DNA of 64,000 nucleotides from UBA10518 sp022837185. GTDB taxonomy: Bacteria; Desulfobacterota; Desulfobulbia; Desulfobulbales; Desulfobulbaceae. The notes under the pieces were generated by a model. The model saw only the letters and a list, made by a program, of their open reading frames with translations. It was not told the origin of the DNA and ran no database searches. Within the stretch, counting starts at the first letter, position 1; the number at the start of each line of letters is the position of its first letter. The DNA is taken from positions 69,725 through 133,724 of the forward strand of contig JAVEQK010000005.1 of the NCBI GenBank assembly GCA_034007705.1. The letters run 5' to 3'. The translations under genes and the position numbers were made by a program. Below, one piece after another: positions 1-7,882 of the stretch.

Positions 1-1
1 A

Positions 2-547
2 CAGTATGTCATTGCCCTGATCATCTGGGGGGTTCTGGCCGCTGTTTTTCTTATTCCGGCCCTGGCCGCCATCATCAAGAGTGTCTGGTTTTTCCGGGGA
101 AGCGGAGAACCGGCAGTTTTGGACCTGCTGCAGGCCGTTCTGCTGAAGGTGAACGATATCGACGCTCCGGTCACGGTCCGCGTCCAGGGAAAAAAGCTGG
201 TCTGCACCTGGCGCTGCCATGAACCGCACTGGTGTGAAAGGCTGGAAAAAAGCGGAATGCGGCGGCTCTATGAATTGTGGCTGCGATTTGACAACAGCAC
301 GAAAACAGTCATCATGACCGACAGGTACAGATCAATCAACTGGGATCTGAGCCCTGTTTCGGTCAAGACGGGCTGGCTGTCCTGGAGCAGACCGTTTTTC
401 AAGGTTCAGACCGGCGAACAATGGGGCATGGAAAATTACGAGGATGGTGTTCCGGACGAGTACACCTTCAGTCCCAACGAGATCAAATCCCCGGTCATGA
501 ATACAATTCTCAAAAACGGCTGGAACGTCAGGTTCAGTCTTTTTTAG
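2..547 (+). CDS. Membrane-associated protein of unknown function, 5' end outside window
   Basis: The reading frame is open from the first bases of the window, so the true start lies to the left. The visible 181 residues begin with a hydrophobic stretch of about 24 residues (IALIIWGVLAAVFLIPALAA) that looks like a membrane segment. A soluble, tryptophan-rich region of about 140 residues follows, with no catalytic motif I recognise. A TTG at 119 could start a shorter product, but the upstream frame codes for a convincing membrane segment, so I prefer the edge-truncated form. The gene ends at TAG 545-547, 131 bases before the kinase-like gene on the same strand. Function unknown. Confidence 0.6.
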   Translation, partial: QYVIALIIWGVLAAVFLIPALAAIIKSVWFFRGSGEPAVLDLLQAVLLKVNDIDAPVTVRVQGKKLVCTWRCHEPHWCERLEKSGMRRLYELWLRFDNSTKTVIMTDRYRSINWDLSPVSVKTGWLSWSRPFFKVQTGEQWGMENYEDGVPDEYTFSPNEIKSPVMNTILKNGWNVRFSLF

Positions 548-678
548 CTCCGCCCCGCTCCGGCGGCACATGGTCAGCATCCGTCCGCCTTTCCGCCGCC
601 GGCCGGGCCTTTCGTTTTTTGGAAAAAATATTTTTTACTTCCCGGATCCCCGTTATACAATATACATAAAGGAAAGCC

Positions 679-1689
679 GTGAACGAGACGACCATATCCA
701 AGGAAGAAGTCAAGGCACTACTGGCCCGCCGGGTCGGCATTGATGGAGTGCCCGAGAATTTCAAGGTGATTACCGACACCAGCGATTTCTTTCGGGTGGA
801 ATATAATGACGTTCTGGTTCTCGGCGACACGCTGTACTGGGTCAAACGGTACGAAAAAGAGGGACGGTTCGGCCTCGACGATGAACCCAAGTTCTGGGTG
901 CGGCGGGCCGTTGACCTTGAAGACGGGTCGACCAAGATCATCAAACTGGTCTTTCACGAGCAGTTTGATACCAAGATCGCCGGCGTGTCGGTCAAATGCT
1001 TCCGCAGTCCCCGCAAGGAAGCCCGCATCCTCGACCTGGTCGCCGACCACCCCAATTTCATGCACGGCCGCTGGGTCAACGACAGCGCCGGCAACAATGT
1101 CCGCATCCTGGAATTCATCCAGGGTCCCAGGCTTGATAATATCATACAGAAACACACAGGCACCCACGAGGAGTATTTCCACAATCAATTTCCCGCCGTA
1201 TTCGACACCTTTATCGAAATGGCCCGCGCCATAAAGTTTCTGCATGACCACGGCGAAAAACACGGGGACATCCGCCGCGATCATATCCTCTTCGACCGGG
1301 ATCGAAAAATATACCGCTGGATCGATTTTGATTACAACTACCTGCACGGCGAAGCGATGTGGAGCTTCGACCTGCTGGGTCTGGGCAACATCCTCATTTT
1401 TCTGTCCGGGCGGGGTGACGTGCTGGTGTCGGACCTCTATTATAATCAACGCTCCCTCTATGATTCGCTCTGGGGTGAGGATCTCAACATCTCCTACAAA
1501 AACCGGGTCGCCAACCTCAAAAAGATTTTTCCCTATATTCCGGATTCGTTGAATCTCATACTGCTCCATTTTTCAATCGGGGCAACAATATTTTACGATA
1601 CCATCGATCAGATGCTCGATGACCTGGCCGCGGCCAGGGCCGATCTGGCATCGATGGCGGGGAGTGAACCATGTCCAGTCAAACCATGA
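679..1689 (+). CDS. Protein-kinase-like (Ser/Thr or lipopolysaccharide-kinase-type fold) protein
   Basis: The 336-residue product starts with GTG after GGAAAG. Its core has kinase-fold signatures: a lysine in KIIKLVF (about 86-92) that could be the ATP lysine, a following EAR glutamate (about 114), a catalytic-loop-like HGDIRRDH (195-202) and a DFG-like IDFDY (215-219). In canonical kinases the loop is HxDxxxxN; here the aspartate is kept but the metal-binding asparagine is histidine, so activity is uncertain. No membrane segment or signal peptide is seen. Its last 19 bases overlap the universal stress protein gene, suggesting translational coupling and a shared stress role. The substrate is unknown. 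Confidence 0.7.
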   Translation: MNETTISKEEVKALLARRVGIDGVPENFKVITDTSDFFRVEYNDVLVLGDTLYWVKRYEKEGRFGLDDEPKFWVRRAVDLEDGSTKIIKLVFHEQFDTKIAGVSVKCFRSPRKEARILDLVADHPNFMHGRWVNDSAGNNVRILEFIQGPRLDNIIQKHTGTHEEYFHNQFPAVFDTFIEMARAIKFLHDHGEKHGDIRRDHILFDRDRKIYRWIDFDYNYLHGEAMWSFDLLGLGNILIFLSGRGDVLVSDLYYNQRSLYDSLWGEDLNISYKNRVANLKKIFPYIPDSLNLILLHFSIGATIFYDTIDQMLDDLAAARADLASMAGSEPCPVKP

Positions 1690-2153
1690 ACGCAGACATG
1701 AAAGGTGAACGGCACATCCTGATTGCCGTCGACGGCTCGGAAAATTCAAAGAGGGCCGTCATCTATGTAGCCGATTTTTTCGGGCGCTACCGGGACGTTT
1801 TCATCACTCTGCTGACCATTGTCCCCGAACCGTCCGAAGATTATTTTGCCACCGACCGGGAACGGGAGCAGTGGCTGGAGAACAAGCAGCAGGAGATGAA
1901 TCTCTTCCTGGCCGGGTACAAGGATATACTCATCAACCGCGGCTTCGGGGAGGAACAGATCGACGTCCGGCTTATCATCCGCGAGTGCACGTCCATCGGC
2001 GAGGCAATTCTCGAAGAGCAGGAAAAGCTGGGATGCAGCATGGTCGTTGTCGGCCGCCGGGGCATTTCCCACAATGAGGAGTTCATTTTCGGCTCGACCT
2101 CCAACAAAATCCTCCATCAGGCGAAGAACTGCGCGGTCATGGTCATTGAATAG
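1671..2153 (+). CDS. Universal stress protein (UspA family)
   Basis: This 160-residue single-domain UspA protein has a typical first strand (HILIAVDGSENSKRA). It ends with the nucleotide-binding pattern G-x2-G-x9-G-S/T, seen as GRRGISHNEEFIFGST near residues 130-145, so it belongs to the ATP-binding group. The ATG is preceded by GGGGAG at good spacing, and that ribosome site lies inside the end of the upstream kinase-like gene, which it overlaps by 19 bases. A kinase-like protein and an ATP-binding Usp made together suggests a small stress-response pair, but this is inferred from position only. Confidence 0.9.
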   Translation: MSSQTMNADMKGERHILIAVDGSENSKRAVIYVADFFGRYRDVFITLLTIVPEPSEDYFATDREREQWLENKQQEMNLFLAGYKDILINRGFGEEQIDVRLIIRECTSIGEAILEEQEKLGCSMVVVGRRGISHNEEFIFGSTSNKILHQAKNCAVMVIE

Positions 2154-2475
2154 AAAATCGACCGGTTCCGTTGTCGCCGGTTTTCCTGTCGCCTCTCCGC
2201 GGATGACGCAGGGTCTGGCGCGGGGCAGGAAACCGGAAAACAGTGAAGGCAGACAATCGAACTGATATTTTTTCTTGTCAATAACGGTTCATAATCATAC
2301 TATAAACTTGACCGTCGGGAACGATTGACCGTCGACCGGTTGATCTTTATCCCTGAAATTTTCTGCCTCGCAAAAATGCCTCGCCGCCGGACCGGCACGG
2401 GAACCCCTCAAGTACCGGTATGTCCGCCCCCGGCTCTTGCTTTTTGCAGGACCATCATTTTCAGCAGGTGGTTCC
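2154..2475. other. Intergenic region upstream of the TPR-MshEN gene
   Basis: These 322 bases have no convincing gene. The middle is AT-rich against a GC-rich background and holds the promoter candidate listed separately. An in-frame TTG at 2437 would extend the next gene by 13 residues, but the ATG at 2476 is the better start. Confidence 0.6.
2275..2303 (+). promoter_or_regulatory. Candidate sigma-70-type promoter for the TPR-MshEN gene
   Basis: TTGTCA (2275-2280) and TACTAT (2298-2303) are separated by 17 bases in an AT-rich patch. It would give a leader of about 165 bases before the ATG at 2476. Prediction by eye only. Confidence 0.35.
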
Positions 2476-3909
2476 ATGGATGAAGAAGCTGTTCATTACA
2501 ACAAAAACGGTCTTCTCCTGTTCCATGCGGAAAAACTCGACGAAGCCATTGAGTTTTTCTCCAAGGCAATAGAGATCGATCCCGCCTATCCCGATCCGTA
2601 CCAGAACCGGGGAGAAATTCTGATTCTGCAGGGCCGCCTCGTCGAAGGCAACGCCGACCTCCACAAGGCCAAGATGCTCCGCTCGGGCCTCCTGAAGAAA
2701 CGGGACAAGACCGCCGGTCCGGTCTCCAAGTTTGATCTTCGGGAAATCGAAAGCATCTACGATTCGACTTTTGATGACGAGCCGGAGGCCGGAAGAAACG
2801 ATACGGTTGCCTTTGACAGTGATTTCTATGATTCCGTTTTTTCCGATGACGCCATCGAAACGCAGGAACTGCGGGAAGGGCTGGCCGACGAAACCAGCGG
2901 CGCCGTAGGGACGCCGGCGGTCATCGAATTCCTTGGCGGCGGCCGCGAGGAAGTAACCAGGCTTCTCCTCTTCGATCCGACTCCCGATGAGATAACGATC
3001 ATTGATGAACACCCCGGCAGCGGTCGGCGCGTCATCCCCATGCACGAGATCAGCTGCCTCCGTCTGGCCAGAATACCCGACGATTGTACCGTGCCGCCCG
3101 CCTCGTCCTGCCGGGTTGAGATAATCGAAACCTGGGACGGCAACATTTACCATGAGTATATCCCGCCTGAACCCTACCTGAAAAGCGGACTGCTCGGCCT
3201 GTCCACGAAAGAAAACACCCGGCTCGGCTATTCCTTCTTCCCCTCCGAAAGCATAAAACTGCGGTATCAGGACCGGTATCTGGGCGACATCCTCCTGGAA
3301 AAGCGCTTCCTCACCGACGAAATCCTCCAAAAGGCGATAGAAGAACAGCAGATGATACGGGACATGCGGCTTGGGAAAATCCTGGCCAGGCAGGCCAATA
3401 TTCTCTACTCCACCATTGAATCGGCGATCCGCAAGGCGAAGGATGAGGGGAAAACAGGTCTCCGCACGGGGGAAATCCTGCTGGACGCCGGTCTGGTGAA
3501 TGAAGACCAGGTGCTCGAAGCTCTTGAACTGCAGGAAAAAATGAAAAGCACGAAGCTCGGGGAATTCCTGGTCGAGAAAGGCATACTCAATGAAAGGGAA
3601 TTATTCATTTCGCTGGCGGAAAAATTCAGGATTCCCTTCATTGAGCTGCGCCAATGCAAGGTTTCCCGGAAAATTCTTGCCGTTCTCCCCCGCGAGACGG
3701 TCCGGAAACATATGGTCATGCCCATCGGTCTGGAGGACGGGGCGCTGGTACTGGCAACCGGCGACCCGGACGTTTCCCTGATCAGGGAGGAAATTGTCCG
3801 CCAGTCACCGGTCAAGAATATCCGGTTTGTGCTTACCCAGCCCACCCACCTCAAAAATGTGATCAATGTCCTGTTTGCTCCGCCCGAGGGACATTTCAGA
3901 ACAAAATAA
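2476..3909 (+). CDS. TPR protein with four tandem MshEN / GspE-N-type repeats
   Basis: I start this 477-residue protein at the ATG in TCCATGGATGAA. The N-terminus is a TPR pair (about 3-70: EAIEFFSKAIEIDPAYPDPY). An acidic linker and a beta-rich middle segment (about 150-265) follow. The C-terminal half has four repeats of the pattern (R/K/Y)-x-G-x-(I/F)-L-x8-(I/L)-x12: YLGDILL, RLGKILA, RTGEILL and KLGEFLV. It ends in the compact fold typical of the N-terminal domain of GspE/PilB/MshE ATPases, but no ATPase domain follows. MshEN domains of some ATPases bind cyclic di-GMP; whether these do depends on residues I cannot verify. It is a stand-alone adaptor, convergent with gmhB. Confidence 0.75.
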   Translation: MDEEAVHYNKNGLLLFHAEKLDEAIEFFSKAIEIDPAYPDPYQNRGEILILQGRLVEGNADLHKAKMLRSGLLKKRDKTAGPVSKFDLREIESIYDSTFDDEPEAGRNDTVAFDSDFYDSVFSDDAIETQELREGLADETSGAVGTPAVIEFLGGGREEVTRLLLFDPTPDEITIIDEHPGSGRRVIPMHEISCLRLARIPDDCTVPPASSCRVEIIETWDGNIYHEYIPPEPYLKSGLLGLSTKENTRLGYSFFPSESIKLRYQDRYLGDILLEKRFLTDEILQKAIEEQQMIRDMRLGKILARQANILYSTIESAIRKAKDEGKTGLRTGEILLDAGLVNEDQVLEALELQEKMKSTKLGEFLVEKGILNERELFISLAEKFRIPFIELRQCKVSRKILAVLPRETVRKHMVMPIGLEDGALVLATGDPDVSLIREEIVRQSPVKNIRFVLTQPTHLKNVINVLFAPPEGHFRTK

Positions 3910-3923
3910 GGACAAAGACCGCT

Positions 3924-4526
3924 TCAGTCCCCGCTCCCGGAGTATTCCCTCCCGATTCGGGGAAGGATCCACCGGACGGCGTCCAGCAGGTTTTCAGCGA
4001 CAAATTCGGGCTGTATCTCCTGCTCCGGCCCGATATAGGCGTACTCTCCCCTGCCGTATCCCGTCAGGACCAGCACGGGGGAGCATCCGGCCCTGACCGC
4101 GCATTCGATGTCCGACCATCTGTCCCCGACCAGAAATGAGCGGGAAAGATCGAGTTCCAGTTCGGCAGCAGCCCGTTCAAGCAGGCCGGTCTTGGGCTTG
4201 CGGCAGTCGCATACCTGCCGGTATTGCTTTTTCCTGGCTTCCGGATGATGGGGACAGACATATATCCCGTCGACAAAGGCCCCGGCCTCGGCCAGCAGGG
4301 CGTTCATTTTCCCATGCACTTCCTCGAGCAGCTCTTCCGGAAAATACCCCCGGGCAAGGCCGGACTGGTTGCTGACAACGACCACCGGGATGGCATGCCG
4401 GTTGAGGAGCCGGACGGCTTCGGCGACCCCGGGGAGGAGATGAAAGCGGCTGATGTGGTTGATATACCCCATCTGTTCGTTGACGGTGCCGTCGCGATCG
4501 AGAAAAACTGCGGGCCGATGCATCAT
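3924..4526 (-). CDS. gmhB: D-glycero-beta-D-manno-heptose 1,7-bisphosphate 7-phosphatase
   Basis: The 200-residue HAD-family phosphatase removes the 7-phosphate of heptose bisphosphate in the ADP-heptose pathway for LPS inner core. Visible features are the nucleophile motif DRDGT (10-14), the SNQSG motif (52-56), the KPK motif near 110 and the acidic GDRWSDI (134-140). A C-x-H...C-x-C zinc site (C91, H93, C106, C108) is characteristic of GmhB rather than histidinol phosphatase. Its start overlaps the waaF stop by 4 bases, so it is translationally coupled to the heptosyltransferase that uses the pathway product. Confidence 0.93.
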   Translation of the reverse strand: MMHRPAVFLDRDGTVNEQMGYINHISRFHLLPGVAEAVRLLNRHAIPVVVVSNQSGLARGYFPEELLEEVHGKMNALLAEAGAFVDGIYVCPHHPEARKKQYRQVCDCRKPKTGLLERAAAELELDLSRSFLVGDRWSDIECAVRAGCSPVLVLTGYGRGEYAYIGPEQEIQPEFVAENLLDAVRWILPRIGREYSGSGD

Positions 4527-5590
4527 GACGCGGCGCCTGATTCCGGAACGAGGCGGGCATGGACAGTCTGGAAAACCTCTTCAACAGAGATATTTTCCAT
4601 GCACTGGAAATGTTTGCGGGGACAATGGGTTTCGAGACAGGGGCTGCATTCAAGCTCTGTGCGCACAATGGAGGCGCGGCTGGCATACGGACCGGTGGTG
4701 ACCGGGTTGGTTGAACCGAAGACTGCGACCGTGGGCGTGTTCAATGCCGCGGCGATATGCATCAGGCCGGAATCGTTGGTGACAAAAACACTGCACAGCC
4801 CAATCAGCCCCATGGCCTGGGCAAGGGTGGTCCTGCCGGTCAGATCAATCACGTTCCGGTCGCCGCCCGGAACCGCCTTGATGCGGGAGGCGGCCTCCCG
4901 GTCGGCCGCGGTGCCGAAAACAACGACCATGGCATCGGGAAAGCGGAGCAGTTTTCCGGCCAGTTCGGCGTACTTTTCCGCCGGCCATCTTTTTGCCGGG
5001 CCGTACGCGGCGCCGGGATTGATGCCGATGATCCTTTTTGCCCCGCCGCCGGCGGCATCCCGGAGATAATCCCGGGCCCATCGGCTTGCCTCCGGGGGAA
5101 CGGTCAGCTCCAGTTCATCCGTGCCGGGCGCGAGGCCGAGTCCCCGCAGCATTTCCAGATAATAATGCACCTGGTGCACGCCCTTGATGCCGGCCGTTCT
5201 TTTCACCCCATGGGTCAGGAGCAGGCCCCTCGCATCGGTGGTGTACCCGGCCCTGACGGGTATCCCGGCAAGAAGCGTCAGGAAGGCCGCTTCAAAGGCG
5301 TTCTGCAGCAGAATGGCGGCGTCAAACTGCTGCCGCCGCAATTCCGCCGCCAGGATGATTTTCCCCTTCAAGCCTTTATGGCGGCTGTTCCGTTCATAGG
5401 GCATGATCCGGTTGACGTGCGGACTGGCCCGAAAGACATCCGCCACCCACGGCAGGGCCAGCAGGGTAATGTCAGCGGCGGGAAAATTCTGCCTGATGGT
5501 CCGGACCGCGGGCGTGGTCATTATCGCGTCACCGATCCAGTTGGTGGAGCGGATCAGGATCTTGCCGATGGTTTCAGGCAGAGCCCCCAT
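4523..5590 (-). CDS. waaF: Lipopolysaccharide heptosyltransferase II-type glycosyltransferase (GT9)
   Basis: This 355-residue GT9 enzyme transfers L-glycero-D-manno-heptose from ADP-heptose to the LPS inner core at the cytoplasmic face of the inner membrane. The N-terminus ILIRSTNWIGDAIMTTPA is the WaaF signature. Later motifs include GINPGAAYGPAKRWP, the VFVTNDSGLMHIAAAL acceptor/donor motif and AVFGSTNP. The C-terminal CSPCLETHCPRKHFQCM cysteine cluster is common in this family. It lies between the YcaO-TPR gene and gmhB, 8 bases after the former stops. WaaF and WaaC are related; the N-terminal signature and length favour WaaF. Confidence 0.9.
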   Translation of the reverse strand: MGALPETIGKILIRSTNWIGDAIMTTPAVRTIRQNFPAADITLLALPWVADVFRASPHVNRIMPYERNSRHKGLKGKIILAAELRRQQFDAAILLQNAFEAAFLTLLAGIPVRAGYTTDARGLLLTHGVKRTAGIKGVHQVHYYLEMLRGLGLAPGTDELELTVPPEASRWARDYLRDAAGGGAKRIIGINPGAAYGPAKRWPAEKYAELAGKLLRFPDAMVVVFGTAADREAASRIKAVPGGDRNVIDLTGRTTLAQAMGLIGLCSVFVTNDSGLMHIAAALNTPTVAVFGSTNPVTTGPYASRASIVRTELECSPCLETHCPRKHFQCMENISVEEVFQTVHARLVPESGAAS

Positions 5591-5598
5591 GACACGGA

Positions 5599-7350
5599 TT
5601 ACCCGACGTGCTGTTCCAGCAGTTCAGCCAGTCCCCGCCGGGCGAACTCGATATCCGGATCCATGGACAAGGCGACCCTGTAATTGTGCATTGCCTCGTC
5701 CCGGCACCCCAGGTGCTGGAGATTGATGGCCAGATTGGCATAGTCTATGGCGGAAACCGGGTTCAGTTCGACCGCCCGCCGGAAGTGCTCCGCCGCCGCT
5801 GCATAACGGCGTCCCTTGAAGTGACAGACGCCGAGCATGTTGTGGATGTCGGGGCGTTCGTCGTCGTGGCGCCGGCCTGTTTCCAGCGCTTCTATGGCCT
5901 CGTCGAATCGCGCCATGTCACGGAGGCAGCATCCCTTGTAGGCGTACAGATACGGCAGGTCCTCTTCCTCCGGGTCCAGGTCAAGGGCCCTGTCAAAATG
6001 GGCCAGGGCCTCGGCGGGGTTCCCCAGGTCATACAGATTCTTACCGCGGTAGAATTCGAGGTAATAGGCGTCGGGCAGCAGGCTCTGCATGTCGGAGAGC
6101 TTTGTCTCCAGGTCCGCCGGCTCAAGCAGTTCGGCGGCCAGTTTCGCGGCGAAAAGGGCGGCGTCACCCCCCGCCGCCCGTTCCCGGAAATGGGCGCCCG
6201 GCACTATGGTGTAGAACGTGGGGATCCCCAGGTCCGGGTGCATGGTGTCCACCACCAGGACGTCAAGGCCGATCCGCTCCAGGGAGACAAGACAGTTTTT
6301 CACCTCCCGGTGCAGGTCCGCGTCACTGACGTTGACCATTTCATCAAGCCTTGTCATCCTTGCGGGCCGGACCACGTAATCGACTTCATCGAGGGTCAAC
6401 GGTTTCGGCAGACCGCTGGCAACGTAGTTGGCCTCGGTGTGGAAATCGCCGGCCAGCTGGGCGACCTCGGTGAGCGCTCTGATAAGGGCCTTGGCCGGAT
6501 CAGGGGTCGTACCGGCGGTATAGACGATTTCGCTTTTTTCCGGAAAGGTCGCCGGGTCCCAGCACAGGGCCCCCACCGTCGGGATGCCGGTGTCCAGGGA
6601 AAAATCATTCAGATAGACTTCGATGCCGCAGCGGGTGAATTTGTCGAGGAGCTGGCGGGCCACGGGATCCTGCACGGAGGCCGGATCGATCCCTGGGGTC
6701 CGGATCCTGTTCCTGGTGACCAGGGCGCAGACGTGACGTTCAACGATCTCGCATATTCCCTGCAGGATGCTCTCTTCCGGGGTGTTGCCGGCCGAGGGGC
6801 CGTTGAATTCATTGATGGCAAAAAACCAGCTGAAGGGGACCAGGACCTCCTCCTCTCTGGTCAGGTTGGTCGCCCAGGTCCAGCGCATCGGCAGGCCCTG
6901 CAGCAGTCGGGCCAGCATTTCACGGCTGCGGGTCGCATCGTGAACCGAGGCCAGCAGAAATTCCAGGTCCAGCACGGGATAACCAAGGGCCTGCATCCGT
7001 TCGTAGTCGCCGATGACAAAATTGTCCCGGTTCTTGATAAAGCTGAAGAAACTGAACCGTTCACCCAGTTCCATGCAGGCGCTCGCCCTGGACTGGACGG
7101 GTGTGGAACCCTTGCCCATCTGCTTCTTGTTGCCTATGGTCTCCAGGGCGTCTTTCCCGCACATGCTGAAATAGACGGGAATGTCAAGCCGGCCGGTATC
7201 AATGCGCCGCACTTCCCTGAGGATGTCCAGATTGATCTCCTGCAGCCGCCGCATGAACCTGTCAATGGTTTCCTGCGGCGTGCACGCCTTGTCCTGATCA
7301 TAGGTGTACTGCTTCCGACAGTCGGAAAGCCTGATCTTCTTCTTTTCCAT
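5599..7350 (-). CDS. YcaO-domain protein with C-terminal TPR repeats
   Basis: I choose the ATG at 7350, preceded by CGGAG with 8-base spacing, over an upstream GTG at 7374; this gives 583 residues. Residues about 50-400 form a YcaO domain, an ATP-using fold that activates amide bonds, with the ATP/Mg helix SRASACMELGERFSFF and the later TEVAQLAGDF segment. Residues about 430-575 carry four TPR units (for example PAEALAHFDRALDLDP). No RiPP precursor, dehydrogenase or TfuA partner is nearby, so it is unlikely to be a classical azoline maker. It sits between tsaE and waaF in a tightly spaced set. Substrate unknown; a protein-modifying role guided by the TPR is possible. Confidence 0.85.
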   Translation of the reverse strand: MEKKKIRLSDCRKQYTYDQDKACTPQETIDRFMRRLQEINLDILREVRRIDTGRLDIPVYFSMCGKDALETIGNKKQMGKGSTPVQSRASACMELGERFSFFSFIKNRDNFVIGDYERMQALGYPVLDLEFLLASVHDATRSREMLARLLQGLPMRWTWATNLTREEEVLVPFSWFFAINEFNGPSAGNTPEESILQGICEIVERHVCALVTRNRIRTPGIDPASVQDPVARQLLDKFTRCGIEVYLNDFSLDTGIPTVGALCWDPATFPEKSEIVYTAGTTPDPAKALIRALTEVAQLAGDFHTEANYVASGLPKPLTLDEVDYVVRPARMTRLDEMVNVSDADLHREVKNCLVSLERIGLDVLVVDTMHPDLGIPTFYTIVPGAHFRERAAGGDAALFAAKLAAELLEPADLETKLSDMQSLLPDAYYLEFYRGKNLYDLGNPAEALAHFDRALDLDPEEEDLPYLYAYKGCCLRDMARFDEAIEALETGRRHDDERPDIHNMLGVCHFKGRRYAAAAEHFRRAVELNPVSAIDYANLAINLQHLGCRDEAMHNYRVALSMDPDIEFARRGLAELLEQHVG

Positions 7351-7374
7351 GCAAAACGCTCCGGGCAAAATCAC

Positions 7375-7869
7375 TCAATTCTCAACCAGAATGGATGCGG
7401 CGCCGCAGGCCGCTTTCAAGGCGTCCATTCGTTCCAGCCACCGTCTGCCGTGCGGGGTGACTATCACTTTCCTTGCCTGTTCCCCGGCCTGGTCCATCCT
7501 GATATCAAGATGTTCGGCGGGCACCAGGCCTCCGAGCCTGTCCGGCCACTCCACAACGGTCAAACCATCTGCCACAATGTAGTCCATGAGGCCGGATTCT
7601 TCAACATCATCTTCACCCCGCAGACGATAACAGTCAATATGGTACAGGGGCATACGGCCCGGGTATTCAAGCATCAGACTGAACGAAGGACTGGTGACGT
7701 AGCATTCCGGGGGAACATCAAGACCGGAGGCAATGGATCGGGCCAGCGTCGTCTTGCCGGCCCCCAGGGCCCCGTGCAAAAGAATGACATCCCCCCGTTC
7801 GGCCATGCGGCCCAGTATCCGGCCTAAATCACCGGTCTGCCGCAGGGATTGCAGCACCAGCCTCATCAT
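7375..7869 (-). CDS. tsaE: tRNA threonylcarbamoyladenosine biosynthesis ATPase TsaE
   Basis: The 164-residue P-loop protein is the ATPase that helps TsaB-TsaD make the universal t6A37 modification of ANN-decoding tRNAs. The Walker A motif GALGAGKTT lies near residues 33-41. The family motifs TSPSFSLMLEY, LYHIDCYRL and VVEWPDRL are all present. Length and motif order are typical. tsaB and tsaD are not in the window. It lies 13 bases after the YejA-like gene and just before the YcaO-TPR gene, so the set could be co-transcribed. Confidence 0.95.
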   Translation of the reverse strand: MMRLVLQSLRQTGDLGRILGRMAERGDVILLHGALGAGKTTLARSIASGLDVPPECYVTSPSFSLMLEYPGRMPLYHIDCYRLRGEDDVEESGLMDYIVADGLTVVEWPDRLGGLVPAEHLDIRMDQAGEQARKVIVTPHGRRWLERMDALKAACGAASILVEN

Positions 7870-7882
7870 GGGCGCTGCCGGT

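Noticed and set aside
5608..7827. 739-codon open frame on the plus strand opposite the YcaO-TPR and tsaE genes
   Set aside because: Its translation shows no domain and the opposite strand codes for clear YcaO, TPR and TsaE motifs. Long antisense frames are common in GC-rich DNA.
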